Source of the DNA: Prevotellaceae bacterium UBA6974
Lineage (GTDB): Bacteria; Bacteroidota; Bacteroidia; Bacteroidales; Bacteroidaceae
Direction of reading: 5' to 3'
DNA: 15,462 nt
Assembly: GCA_002450165.1 (NCBI GenBank)
Contig: DJYQ01000008.1
Location: forward strand, 1,845 to 17,306
Each line of letters opens with the position of its first letter. The first letter of the stretch is position 1. Shown here piece by piece: positions 1 through 6,811 of the stretch. The notes beneath the pieces are model-generated. The model made no database searches and was not told the DNA's origin. It saw nothing but the letters and a program-made list of their open reading frames with translations. The translations under genes were made by a program, and so were the position numbers.

Positions 1-561
1 AAGAATGTACCGTGCACTGTTATCGAAGTTGGTCCTTGCGTGGTTACCCAGATCAAGTCAGTAGAGAAGGATGGCTATAGTGCCGTTCAACTTGGTTATG
101 ACGAAGCTAAGGAGAAGAATACGTCTGCTCCAATGCAGGGTCATTTTAAGAAGGCTGGTACCACTCCCAAGCGCCACTTGGCCGAGTTCACAGATTTTGA
201 TGGTGAGTTGAATCTGGGTGATACAATCACCGTAGACATTTTTGCTGATGCCCAGTATGTAGATGTTATCGGTACCAGCAAAGGTAGGGGTTTCCAAGGC
301 GTTGTAAAGCGTCATGGTTTTGGTGGTGTTGGACAGTCTACACATGGTCAGGATGACCGTCTGCGCAAGCCCGGTTCTATCGGTGCATGTTCATATCCCG
401 CAAAGGTATTCAAGGGAATGCGTATGGGAGGACAGATGGGCAATGCCCGTGTTACAACTCATAACCTACAGGTGTTAAAGGTAATCCCTGAGCACAATCT
501 CCTTCTGATTAAGGGTAGTGTGCCAGGCTTTAAAGGTTCAATCGTTAGCGTAGTAAAGTAA
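1..561 (+). CDS. rplC: 50S ribosomal protein L3 (uL3), 5' end outside window
   Basis: L3 is an early-assembling 23S rRNA-binding protein whose central loop reaches toward the peptidyl transferase centre. Frame 1 is open from the first base, and the residues before the GTG at position 40 (PCTVIEVGPC) are already L3-like, so that GTG is an internal Val and not the start. The window holds 186 residues; about 20 N-terminal residues are probably missing. Typical L3 blocks follow: GTSKGRGFQGVVKRHGF, then PGSIGACSYPAKVFKGMRMG, then a C-terminus ending in VPGFKGSIVSVVK. By alignment, the Gln methylated by PrmB in E. coli (Gln150) is Ser here. rplD starts 1 nt after the stop, so the two are probably translationally coupled. 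Confidence 0.97.
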   Translation, partial: KNVPCTVIEVGPCVVTQIKSVEKDGYSAVQLGYDEAKEKNTSAPMQGHFKKAGTTPKRHLAEFTDFDGELNLGDTITVDIFADAQYVDVIGTSKGRGFQGVVKRHGFGGVGQSTHGQDDRLRKPGSIGACSYPAKVFKGMRMGGQMGNARVTTHNLQVLKVIPEHNLLLIKGSVPGFKGSIVSVVK

Positions 562-562
562 T

Positions 563-1192
563 ATGGAAGCAAAAGTTCTGAATATCAAGGGTCAGGATAC
601 TGGCCGCACAGTGGTGCTCAACGATGCTATCTATGCTATCGAGCCCAATGATCATGCAATATATCTGGACGTGAAGCTGATTATGGCTAATCGTCGACAG
701 GGAACAGCAAAGACAAGAGAAAGAAGTGAAATGAGTGGCTCGACACGTAAGTTGGGTCGCCAGAAAGGAGGTGGCGGTGCACGTCGTGGCGATATTAACA
801 GTCCAGTTTTGGTTGGTGGCGCTCGTGTATTTGGTCCCAAACCGCGTAATTATGGTTTTAAACTGAACAAGAAACTTCGTCAATTAGCTCGTAAAAGTGC
901 ATTGACATACAAGGCACAGGAAAATGCTATTGTTGTTGTCGAGGATTTTACCTTCGATACTGCCAAGACAAAGTCTATGCTAGAGTTGTTAAAAAACCTT
1001 AACATTTCAGATAAGAAGGCATTGGTAGTAACTCCGGCTCCTGATAAAGTGGTATATTTGTCAGCCCGTAACATTAAGAGCATCGCGACAAGCACTGCTG
1101 CTTTGCTCAATACTTATACGGTATTGAATGCAGATGTAATTGTGCTAGAGGAGAGCGCTCTGCCTGTTATTGATGCTAATCTTAACAAGTAA
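563..1192 (+). CDS. rplD: 50S ribosomal protein L4 (uL4)
   Basis: L4 binds 23S rRNA domain I and lines the nascent-peptide tunnel with an extended loop. In E. coli it also represses the S10 operon; the leader needed for that would lie upstream of this window. The 209-residue product has a globular start, an extended basic/glycine loop at about residues 42-97 (GRQKGGGGARRGDINSP within it), then the Rossmann-like remainder. Lys69 in GRQKGG aligns with E. coli Lys63, where macrolide-resistance changes occur; it is wild type here. The ATG lies 1 nt after the rplC stop with no separate ribosome-binding site, and 13 nt separate the stop from rplW. Confidence 0.97.
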   Translation: MEAKVLNIKGQDTGRTVVLNDAIYAIEPNDHAIYLDVKLIMANRRQGTAKTRERSEMSGSTRKLGRQKGGGGARRGDINSPVLVGGARVFGPKPRNYGFKLNKKLRQLARKSALTYKAQENAIVVVEDFTFDTAKTKSMLELLKNLNISDKKALVVTPAPDKVVYLSARNIKSIATSTAALLNTYTVLNADVIVLEESALPVIDANLNK

Positions 1193-1205
1193 ATAAGTCT
1201 GAGAA

Positions 1206-1496
1206 ATGGCATATATTATTAAACCTCTGGTCACAGAAAAGATGACCAATATCACTGAGAAGCAGAATAAATTCGGCTTCATCGTGCGTCCTGAGGCAAA
1301 TAAGGTTGAACTCAAGAAGGAGATAGAGGAACGCTATAATGTAACGGTTACCGATATTAATACTTGCATTTATGCTGGTAAAAATAAGAGTCGTTACACA
1401 AAGGCAGGTCTGATAAAAGGCCGCTCTAATTCTTTCAAGAAGGCTATAGTTACCCTGAAGGAGGGAGATGTGATTGATTTTTATAGCAATATTTAA
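1206..1496 (+). CDS. rplW: 50S ribosomal protein L23 (uL23)
   Basis: L23 sits at the peptide tunnel exit and is the docking site for trigger factor and SRP. The 96 residues have the usual short bacterial length. The N-terminal hallmark KPLVTEK is at residues 6-12, and the central VKKEIEERYNV-like segment at about 36-47 is followed by a basic loop (KNKSRYTKAGLIKGRSNSFKK) and a final strand KEGDVIDFY. The start ATG is the only one that fits the family length. The gene lies between rplD and rplB as in most bacteria, with gaps of 13 and 7 nt. Confidence 0.96.
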   Translation: MAYIIKPLVTEKMTNITEKQNKFGFIVRPEANKVELKKEIEERYNVTVTDINTCIYAGKNKSRYTKAGLIKGRSNSFKKAIVTLKEGDVIDFYSNI

Positions 1497-1503
1497 TTAA
1501 GAG

Positions 1504-2331
1504 ATGGCAGTACGTAAATTAAAGCCCACAACACCGGGCCAAAGACACAAGATTATAGGTACTTTCGAGGAAATTACTGCATCAGTACCTGAAAAATCTC
1601 TCGTTTACGGAAAACGCTCTTCTGGTGGCCGTAATAATACTGGTAAGATGACTATGCGCTATATTGGTGGCGGTCATCGACAGAAGTATCGTTTTATTGA
1701 CTTTAAGCGTGAGAAAGATGGTGTTCCAGCAGTGGTGAAGACTATCGAGTACGATCCAAATCGTTCGGCTCGTATCGCTCTTCTTTTCTATGCTGATGGT
1801 GAAAAACGTTATATTATTGCTCCCAATGGTCTGGCAGTAGGTATGACACTTATGAGTGGTGCCGATGCAGTTCCAGAAGTGGGTAATGCTCTGCCTTTGC
1901 AGAACATTCCTGTGGGTACTGTGATACATAACATTGAGTTGCGTCCTGGACAGGGTGCTATGTTGGTTCGTTCTGCAGGTAATTTTGCTCAGTTGACTTC
2001 TCGTGAGGGACGTTATTGTGTCATAAAGTTGCCTTCAGGTGAAACGCGTAAAATTCTCAGTTCATGCAAGGCTACAGTAGGTAGCGTAGGCAATAGTGAT
2101 CACGCTTTGGAGTCTTCTGGCAAGGCCGGTCGTAGTCGTTGGCTGGGACGTCGTCCTCACAACCGTGGCGTTGTGATGAATCCGCATGATCATCCAATGG
2201 GTGGTGGTGAAGGACGTCAGTCTGGTGGACATCCACGTTCGCGTAAGGGCTTGTATGCTAAGGGTCTCAAGACCCGTGCTCCTAAGAAGCAGAGCAACAA
2301 GTATATTATTGAGAGAGCCAATAAGAAGTAA
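1504..2331 (+). CDS. rplB: 50S ribosomal protein L2 (uL2)
   Basis: L2 binds 23S rRNA near the peptidyl transferase centre and helps join the subunits. The 275 residues match the usual 273-276. Visible signatures are SGGRNNTGKMTMRYIGGGH (40-58), IEYDPNRSARIAL (81-93) and the C-terminal NPHDHPMGGGEGR (226-238). His230 aligns with the conserved E. coli His229 (numbered without Met), which has been linked to peptidyl transferase activity. The C-terminal tail is strongly basic. The ATG directly follows a purine-rich AAGAG; the rplW stop is 7 nt upstream. Confidence 0.98.
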   Translation: MAVRKLKPTTPGQRHKIIGTFEEITASVPEKSLVYGKRSSGGRNNTGKMTMRYIGGGHRQKYRFIDFKREKDGVPAVVKTIEYDPNRSARIALLFYADGEKRYIIAPNGLAVGMTLMSGADAVPEVGNALPLQNIPVGTVIHNIELRPGQGAMLVRSAGNFAQLTSREGRYCVIKLPSGETRKILSSCKATVGSVGNSDHALESSGKAGRSRWLGRRPHNRGVVMNPHDHPMGGGEGRQSGGHPRSRKGLYAKGLKTRAPKKQSNKYIIERANKK

Positions 2332-2362
2332 TAAACTCAAGTTAACAGCGTAAATATATATT

Positions 2363-2632
2363 ATGAGTCGTTCATTAAAGAAAGGTCCATATATTGAGGT
2401 GAATCTCGAAAAAAAGATTCTCGCCATGAATGAGAGTGGCAAGAAGAACGTTGTCAAGACTTGGGCACGCGCTTCTATGATCTCTCCTGATTTCGTAGGA
2501 CATACAGTTGCTGTACACAACGGCAACAAATTTATTCCTGTTTATGTAACTGAGAACATGGTAGGCCATAAGTTGGGAGAGTTTGCTCCAACCCGTAAGT
2601 TTGGCGGTCATGGCGATAAGAAGAAGAAATAA
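2363..2632 (+). CDS. rpsS: 30S ribosomal protein S19 (uS19)
   Basis: S19 lies in the 30S head, partners with S13 and contacts the A-site finger and tRNA region. At 89 residues it is of normal length. It begins MSRSLKKGPYIE and carries TWARASMISPDFVGHTVAVHNG-type core residues (33-54) and VTENMVGHKLGEFAPTR (62-78). It ends in the run of lysines common in this family. A 31-nt A/T-rich gap follows rplB, and there is no clear Shine-Dalgarno before the ATG, as is usual in Bacteroidota. Confidence 0.97.
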   Translation: MSRSLKKGPYIEVNLEKKILAMNESGKKNVVKTWARASMISPDFVGHTVAVHNGNKFIPVYVTENMVGHKLGEFAPTRKFGGHGDKKKK

Positions 2633-2666
2633 GCAGGATCAACACCGTTAAAAAGTAGTAATAATA

Positions 2667-3062
2667 ATGGGAAAAAGAAAAAAAATAGCTGCTGACGCTA
2701 GAAAGGAAGCGCGCAAGGCTCAAGGTTTTGCCAAGTTGCAGAACTGTCCTTCTTCGCCCCGAAAGATGCGATATGTCGTTGATCTTGTACGTGGCATGGA
2801 GGTTAATAGAGCTCTGGGTACTCTAAAGTTCTGTGCCAAGGCTGCAAGTGCGGATGTTGAGAAATTGCTCCGCTCTGCTATTGCCAATTGGGAGCAGAAA
2901 AACGAGCGCAAGGCCGAGGATGGTGAATTGTATATCACCAAGATATTTGTTAACGAAGGTGCAACCCTTAAGCGTATGAGGCCAGCTCCTCAGGGTCGTG
3001 GATACAGAATACGTAAGCGTTCTAACCACATAACTCTGTTTGTTGATACAAAAAATGATTAA
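2667..3062 (+). CDS. rplV: 50S ribosomal protein L22 (uL22)
   Basis: L22 touches all 23S rRNA domains, and its beta-hairpin forms the tunnel constriction with L4. The 131-residue product is longer than the E. coli protein (110) because of a basic N-terminal extension of about 20 residues (MGKRKKIAADARKEARKAQG), as seen in other Bacteroidota. The family core CPSSPRKMRYVVDLVRGM is at 27-44 and the hairpin lies at about 93-120, with the tip rich in Arg, Pro and Gly (RMRPAPQGRGYR). The gene is between rpsS and rpsC, its standard place. Confidence 0.96.
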   Translation: MGKRKKIAADARKEARKAQGFAKLQNCPSSPRKMRYVVDLVRGMEVNRALGTLKFCAKAASADVEKLLRSAIANWEQKNERKAEDGELYITKIFVNEGATLKRMRPAPQGRGYRIRKRSNHITLFVDTKND

Positions 3063-3083
3063 TTTAGAAGAGTAAACAAACAC

Positions 3084-3812
3084 ATGGGACAGAAAGTTAA
3101 TCCTATAAGCAATCGTTTGGGCATTGTCCGCGGTTGGGATTCAAATTGGTTTGGCGGAAAGAACTATGGTGATACTATTCTCGAAGATAGCAAGATCCGT
3201 AAGTATCTTGGTGCCCGTTTGGGTGATGCCAGCATTTCCCGTATTGTCATCGAGCGCACTCTTAAGATGGTGACCATCACTGTGTGCACAGCCCGTCCTG
3301 GATTGATCATTGGTAAGGGTGGTGAAAAGGTTGACAAACTGAAGGAAGAATTGAGAAAGGTTACTGACAAGGATATTCAGATAAATATCTTTGAAGTAAG
3401 AAAGCCGGAACTGGATGCAACAATTGTTGGAAATAATATTGCTCGCCAGGTTGAGGGTAAAATTGCATACCGTCGCGCTATTAAGATGGCAATTGCCAAT
3501 ACGATGCGTGCCGGTGCAGAGGGTATAAAAGTATTGATAAGTGGTCGTTTAAATGGCGCAGAAATCGCACGTAGTGAGATGTTCAAGGAGGGTCGTACTC
3601 CTCTCCATACTTTACGTGCAGATATTGACTACTGTCAAACCGAGGCTTTGACTAAGGTTGGATTGTTGGGTATTAAAGTGTGGATTTGCCGTGGCGAGGT
3701 CTATGGTAAGAAAGATTTGGCACCCAACTTTTCACAGGCAAAGGAGCAGGGACGTGGTTTCGGTGGCAACGGCAGTGGTAAGAACTTCCGTCGCAAAAAG
3801 AACAACCGTTAA
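3084..3812 (+). CDS. rpsC: 30S ribosomal protein S3 (uS3)
   Basis: S3 lines the mRNA entry channel and contributes to the ribosomal helicase. Of the 242 residues, the N-terminal part holds the type-2 KH domain with its GxxG loop GKGG at 77-80 (RPGLIIGKGGEKVDKL). The C-terminal domain shows SGRLNGAEIAR, EGRTPLHTLRADIDY and GIKVWICRGE, all highly conserved. The tail of about 25 residues is Gly/Asn/Arg/Lys-rich. The start gives the canonical MGQKVNP. rplP follows after 14 nt. Confidence 0.98.
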   Translation: MGQKVNPISNRLGIVRGWDSNWFGGKNYGDTILEDSKIRKYLGARLGDASISRIVIERTLKMVTITVCTARPGLIIGKGGEKVDKLKEELRKVTDKDIQINIFEVRKPELDATIVGNNIARQVEGKIAYRRAIKMAIANTMRAGAEGIKVLISGRLNGAEIARSEMFKEGRTPLHTLRADIDYCQTEALTKVGLLGIKVWICRGEVYGKKDLAPNFSQAKEQGRGFGGNGSGKNFRRKKNNR

Positions 3813-3826
3813 AAAACTGAGGTAAA

Positions 3827-4252
3827 ATGTTACAACCAAAAAGAACCAAATACAGAAGGCCACAAAAGAATGCCCGTAAGGGTAATGCTCAACGTGGCAA
3901 TCAGTTGGCATTCGGCAGTTTCGGTATCAAGAGTTTAGAAACTCACTGGATTACTGCCCGACAGATTGAGGCTGCTCGTGTAGCTATGACTCGTTATATG
4001 CAGCGTGAAGGTCAGAGTTGGATTCGTATCTTCCCAGATAAACCAATCACAAAGAAGCCTGCTGATGTGCGAATGGGTAAGGGTAAGGGTGATCCAGTGG
4101 GATATGTATTCCCGATTACCCCTGGTAGAATTATCTTTGAGATTGAGGGTGTAAGTTACGATATTGCCAAAGAGGCTTTACGTTTGGCTGCTCAAAAGCT
4201 TCCTGTAACTACTAAGTTTATTGTAAGAAGAGATTACGACAAAAACGCTTGA
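3827..4252 (+). CDS. rplP: 50S ribosomal protein L16 (uL16)
   Basis: L16 is a late-assembly 50S protein at the A-site side of the peptidyl transferase centre. The 141 residues open with the canonical MLQPKRTKYRR. Further landmarks are GNQLAFGSFGIKSLE (24-38), RIFPDKPITKKPADVRMGKG (67-86) and VGYVFPITPGRIIFEIEGV (91-109). Arg82 aligns with the Arg81 that is hydroxylated in E. coli; the sequence cannot show whether it is modified here. A GAGG four bases before the ATG is a partial Shine-Dalgarno. rpmC follows after 6 nt. Confidence 0.97.
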   Translation: MLQPKRTKYRRPQKNARKGNAQRGNQLAFGSFGIKSLETHWITARQIEAARVAMTRYMQREGQSWIRIFPDKPITKKPADVRMGKGKGDPVGYVFPITPGRIIFEIEGVSYDIAKEALRLAAQKLPVTTKFIVRRDYDKNA

Positions 4253-4258
4253 TAAGAT

Positions 4259-4453
4259 ATGAAGATTGCAGAAATTAATAAGATGTCTGCTGCTGATTTG
4301 GCAGAACGCATCCAGGCAGAGGTTGCCAGCTACAATCAGATGAAACTGAATCATGCTGTTGCTCCTCTGGAGAATAACTCTTTGATAAAGGCTAGTCGTC
4401 GTAATATTGCGCGCATGAAGACAGTTCTGCGCCAGAAAGAGTTAAACAAGTAA
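4259..4453 (+). CDS. rpmC: 50S ribosomal protein L29 (uL29)
   Basis: L29 is a small two-helix protein next to L23 near the tunnel exit. The 64 residues match the family length of 60-70. The second helix contains NNSLIKASRRNIARMKTVLRQKE, which corresponds to the conserved basic helix that closes the family. The first helix (MKIAEINKMSAADLAERIQAE) is acidic/amphipathic. Identification rests on this pattern and on the fixed order L16-L29-S17. Confidence 0.94.
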   Translation: MKIAEINKMSAADLAERIQAEVASYNQMKLNHAVAPLENNSLIKASRRNIARMKTVLRQKELNK

Positions 4454-4469
4454 ATAGAACTCCAAATAT

Positions 4470-4727
4470 ATGGAAGCAAGAAATTTAAGAAAAACTCGTA
4501 TGGGTGTTGTAGTCAGTGAGAAGATGGACAAGACCATCGTCGTTGCTGCCAAGTTTAAGGAGAAACACCCTATTTATGGTAAGTTCGTGAATAAGACGAA
4601 AAAGTACCATGCTCACGACGAGAAGAATGATTGTCATAAAGGTGATACCGTTCTGATTATGGAAACTCGTCCTCTGAGTAAGACCAAGAGATGGAGAGTA
4701 GTAGAAATTGTAGAAAGAGCTAAGTAA
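4470..4727 (+). CDS. rpsQ: 30S ribosomal protein S17 (uS17)
   Basis: S17 is an OB-fold primary binder of the 5' domain of 16S rRNA. The 85 residues include the N-terminal RKTRMGVVVSEKMDKTIVV (7-25), the HPIYGKFVNKTKKYHAHDE segment (33-51) and the family signature GDTVLIMETRPLSKTKRWR (58-76). The product is of usual length. The stop is only 2 nt before the rplN ATG, so translation of rplN is likely coupled to this gene. Most bacteria divide the S10 and spc operons here; there is no room for a terminator or promoter, so the two are fused. Confidence 0.97.
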   Translation: MEARNLRKTRMGVVVSEKMDKTIVVAAKFKEKHPIYGKFVNKTKKYHAHDEKNDCHKGDTVLIMETRPLSKTKRWRVVEIVERAK

Positions 4728-4729
4728 AA

Positions 4730-5095
4730 ATGATACAGGCAGAATCTATATTAGTAGTAGCAGACAACAGCGGTGCAAAGGAGGCTAAATGCATCCGTGT
4801 GCTGGGTGGCACCCGTCGCCGCTACGCTTCTGTAGGTGATGTGATTGTAGTCGCAGTACAGAGTGCAATCCCCACCAGTGATGTTAAGAAAGGTGCAGTA
4901 TCAAAGGCATTGATTGTGCGTACCAAGAAAGAGGTTCGTCGTGCGGATGGTTCGTACATTCGTTTTGATGACAACGCATGTGTCCTGTTGAACAATGCAG
5001 GTGAGTTGCGTGGTAGCCGTATCTTTGGTCCTGTTGCTCGTGAACTTCGTGCAGCAAACATGAAGGTTGTTTCACTGGCACCTGAGGTTCTTTAA
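4730..5095 (+). CDS. rplN: 50S ribosomal protein L14 (uL14)
   Basis: L14 is a five-stranded beta-barrel protein on the subunit interface; it forms intersubunit bridges and binds the silencing factor RsfS. The 121 residues show the L14 signatures ADNSGAKEAKCIRVLGG (11-27), VGDVIVVAVQSAIP (35-48) and GSRIFGPVARELR (95-107). It starts canonically with MIQ. In E. coli this is the first gene of the spc operon; here the S17 stop is 2 nt upstream, which shows continuous transcription. Confidence 0.98.
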   Translation: MIQAESILVVADNSGAKEAKCIRVLGGTRRRYASVGDVIVVAVQSAIPTSDVKKGAVSKALIVRTKKEVRRADGSYIRFDDNACVLLNNAGELRGSRIFGPVARELRAANMKVVSLAPEVL

Positions 5096-5117
5096 TATTT
5101 AAAGACGTAGTAGAACA

Positions 5118-5435
5118 ATGAGTAAGTTACACATTAAGAAAGGCGATACCGTTATTGTCAATACTGGCGTGAACAAAGGTCAGAGTGGCAAGGTGTTGAA
5201 GGTGTTCGTAAAAGAGCAGCGTGCCATTGTCGAGGGTGTGAACAAGGTTAAGAAGAGCCAAAAGCCAAGTGCTAAGAACCCTCAGGGTGGCATAGTAGAA
5301 ATGGAGGCTCCATTGCATATTTCTAACCTAAATCCCGTGGACCCTAAGACCGGCAAGGCTACTCGTATTGGTAGAAAACTGAATGCAGACGGCAAATTGG
5401 TCCGTTATGCTAAAAAGAGCGGAGAGGAAATCTAA
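5118..5435 (+). CDS. rplX: 50S ribosomal protein L24 (uL24)
   Basis: L24 is an assembly-initiator protein that binds the 5' end region of 23S rRNA, near the tunnel exit. Among the 105 residues, a KOW motif is clear at about 6-33 (KKGDTVIVNTGVNKGQSGKV), followed by the conserved VEGVNKVKKSQKP (38-50) and GGIVEMEAPLHISNLNPVDP (57-76). The length is normal. Its last codons contain purine-rich GGAGAGG, which may serve as the ribosome-binding site of rplE, whose ATG is 1 nt past the stop. Confidence 0.97.
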   Translation: MSKLHIKKGDTVIVNTGVNKGQSGKVLKVFVKEQRAIVEGVNKVKKSQKPSAKNPQGGIVEMEAPLHISNLNPVDPKTGKATRIGRKLNADGKLVRYAKKSGEEI

Positions 5436-5436
5436 T

Positions 5437-5991
5437 ATGGCAAATACAGCAAGCCTTAAGAAAGAATATGCAGAGCGTATAGCTCCTGCACTGATGAAAC
5501 AATTCAATTACAGTTCATCAATGCAGATTCCCGTGCTGAAGAAGATTGTTATCAATCAGGGTCTCGGTATGGCAACTGCAGATAAGAAAATTATCGAGGT
5601 TGCAATTAACGAAATTACAGCTATCACGGGTCAGAAGGCTGTTGCAACAATCTCTAAGAAGGATGTTGCTCAGTTCAAGTTGCGTAAGAAAATGCCAATC
5701 GGTGTGATGGTTACATTGCGTCGTGAGCGTATGTATGAATTCTTGGAGAAATTGGTCCGCGTGGCTCTGCCTCGTATCCGTGACTTCAAGGGTATTGAGA
5801 GTAAGTTTGATGGTCGTGGTAACTATACACTGGGTATCCAGGAGCAGATTATCTTCCCAGAGATTAATATTGATACAATAGATCGTATTTTGGGAATGAA
5901 CATTACTTTCGTTACTTCGGCTAAGACTGACGAGGAGGGTTATGCTCTTCTTAAGGAGTTCGGTCTTCCCTTTAAGAACGCTAAAAACTAA
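5437..5991 (+). CDS. rplE: 50S ribosomal protein L5 (uL5)
   Basis: L5 binds 5S rRNA and the P-site tRNA elbow in the central protuberance. I start it at ATG 5437 (MANTASLKKEY), giving 184 residues. A longer reading from 5383 would add 18 residues that overlap rplX out of frame and look unlike any L5. Landmarks are the LKKIVINQGLGMA segment (34-46), GQKAVATISKKDVAQFKLR (65-83), GVMVTLRRERMYEFLEKL (89-106), RGNYTLGIQEQIIFPEI (127-143) and the final EEGYALLKEFGLPF. In E. coli the S8 repressor site is at the start of this gene; I see no obvious equivalent here. Confidence 0.97.
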   Translation: MANTASLKKEYAERIAPALMKQFNYSSSMQIPVLKKIVINQGLGMATADKKIIEVAINEITAITGQKAVATISKKDVAQFKLRKKMPIGVMVTLRRERMYEFLEKLVRVALPRIRDFKGIESKFDGRGNYTLGIQEQIIFPEINIDTIDRILGMNITFVTSAKTDEEGYALLKEFGLPFKNAKN

Positions 5992-6001
5992 GTTGTAAGT
6001 T

Positions 6002-6307
6002 ATGGCAAAAGAATCTATGAAGGCCCGCGAGGTTAAGCGTGCAAAGTTGGTTGCCCGCTATGCGGAGAAGCGTGCCGCACTGAAGAAGGTTGTCAATAAC
6101 CCGAACAGTGATCCAGCAGAAGCCTATGAGGCTGCTCAGAAACTTCAGGCTATTCCTCGCAATGCAAATCCAATCCGTTTGCATAACCGCTGTAAGATTA
6201 CTGGTCGTCCAAAGGGTTATATCCGCCTGTTTGGTATTAGCCGTATCCAGTTCCGTGAAATGGCTTCTGCAGGATTGATTCCTGGTGTGAAGAAGGCCAG
6301 TTGGTAA
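6002..6307 (+). CDS. rpsN: 30S ribosomal protein S14 (uS14), zinc-free type
   Basis: S14 is in the 30S head near S3 and S10 and is needed for late head assembly. The 101-residue product is the long, zinc-independent form: it contains one cysteine only (Cys64 in NRCKITGRPKG), so the CxxC pairs of the zinc-ribbon form are absent. The C-terminal block GISRIQFREMASAGLIPGVKKASW-type residues (78-101) is diagnostic. It lies 10 nt after rplE and is followed by the largest gap in the operon (92 nt). Confidence 0.97.
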   Translation: MAKESMKAREVKRAKLVARYAEKRAALKKVVNNPNSDPAEAYEAAQKLQAIPRNANPIRLHNRCKITGRPKGYIRLFGISRIQFREMASAGLIPGVKKASW

Positions 6308-6399
6308 TTGACAGTAGTTATATAGCACAAGACTTATATCAAGTCAATATTTCTTTAATATTGTCGGGAAAGTCCCGATCAATTAAAACAAATACAAAA
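6308..6399 (+). promoter_or_regulatory. Structured 92-nt rpsN-rpsH spacer, candidate cis-regulatory RNA
   Basis: This is the only long gap inside the operon. Hairpin A is GACTT/AAGTC (6331-6335 with 6341-6345). An alternative pairing is TTGAC (6308-6312) with GTCAA (6343-6347), and the two compete for the same bases. Hairpin B is TCGGGA-AAG-TCCCGA (6364-6378), extendable with a bulged T to TTG/CAA (6361-6363 with 6380-6382) and, with a two-base bulge, to TTAA/TTAA (6355-6358 with 6383-6386). No T-tract follows, so it is not an intrinsic terminator. It sits directly before the S8 gene, which encodes the spc-operon repressor in E. coli. Any regulatory role is inference. Confidence 0.4.
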
Positions 6400-6795
6400 A
6401 TGACAGATCCAATTGCAGATTATTTGACGCGTTTGCGAAATGCAATTCAGGCCAAACACCGCGTTGTAGAGTGTCCTGCGTCAAATTTAAAGAAAGAGAT
6501 CACAAAGATTCTCTTTGAGAAGGGTTATATCCTGAACTACAAGTTCATTGAGGATGGCCCACAGGGAACTATCAAAGTTGCCCTAAAGTATGACGAGAAG
6601 ACTCGTCAGAATGCTATCAAGAAGTTGATTCGTATATCTACTCCCGGTATGCGTAAGTATACGGGTTATAAGGATATGCCGCGTGTTATCAACGGGTTGG
6701 GTATTGCAATAATATCTACATCCAAGGGTGTAATGACTAACAAAGAAGCTGCTGACCAGAAGATTGGTGGTGAGGTTCTGTGTTACGTATATTAA
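6400..6795 (+). CDS. rpsH: 30S ribosomal protein S8 (uS8)
   Basis: S8 is a primary 16S rRNA central-domain binder and, in E. coli, the translational repressor of the spc operon. I start it at ATG 6400 (MTDPIADYLTRLRNA), the universal S8 start, giving 131 residues. The in-frame extension upstream translates the spacer and has no family similarity. The C-terminal signature STSKGVMTNKEAADQKIGGE (107-126) and the ending VLCYVY are complete. The A-rich leader AACAAATACAAAA before the ATG lacks a Shine-Dalgarno, typical for Bacteroidota. Confidence 0.98.
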   Translation: MTDPIADYLTRLRNAIQAKHRVVECPASNLKKEITKILFEKGYILNYKFIEDGPQGTIKVALKYDEKTRQNAIKKLIRISTPGMRKYTGYKDMPRVINGLGIAIISTSKGVMTNKEAADQKIGGEVLCYVY

Positions 6796-6798
6796 AGT

Positions 6799-6805
6799 AG
6801 GAGGA
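6799..6805 (+). promoter_or_regulatory. Strong Shine-Dalgarno of rplF
   Basis: AGGAGGA lies at 6799-6805, 6 nt before the rplF ATG at 6812. It is a full-strength match to the anti-Shine-Dalgarno, unlike the A-rich leaders of most neighbouring genes. Weaker purine motifs occur before rplP (GAGG, 3819-3822) and rpmD (GAGGAAG, 8267-8273). Confidence 0.75.
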
Positions 6806-6811
6806 TAAGTA

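Noticed and set aside
545..3586. Long open frames on the minus strand opposite L3-S3 genes (for example 2062-2529)
   Set aside because: They lie opposite strongly conserved ribosomal genes, resemble no known protein, and are expected from biased codon use; they are shadows.
5383..5436. Longer N-terminus for rplE overlapping rplX
   Set aside because: The added residues resemble no L5 and are the rplX coding sequence in another frame; ATG 5437 gives the family start and length.
6356..6363. TAATATTG, one mismatch from the Bacteroidota -7 box (TAnnTTTG), before rpsH
   Set aside because: No TTTG -33 box lies at the right distance and the predicted start would fall inside hairpin B, so I do not call a promoter.
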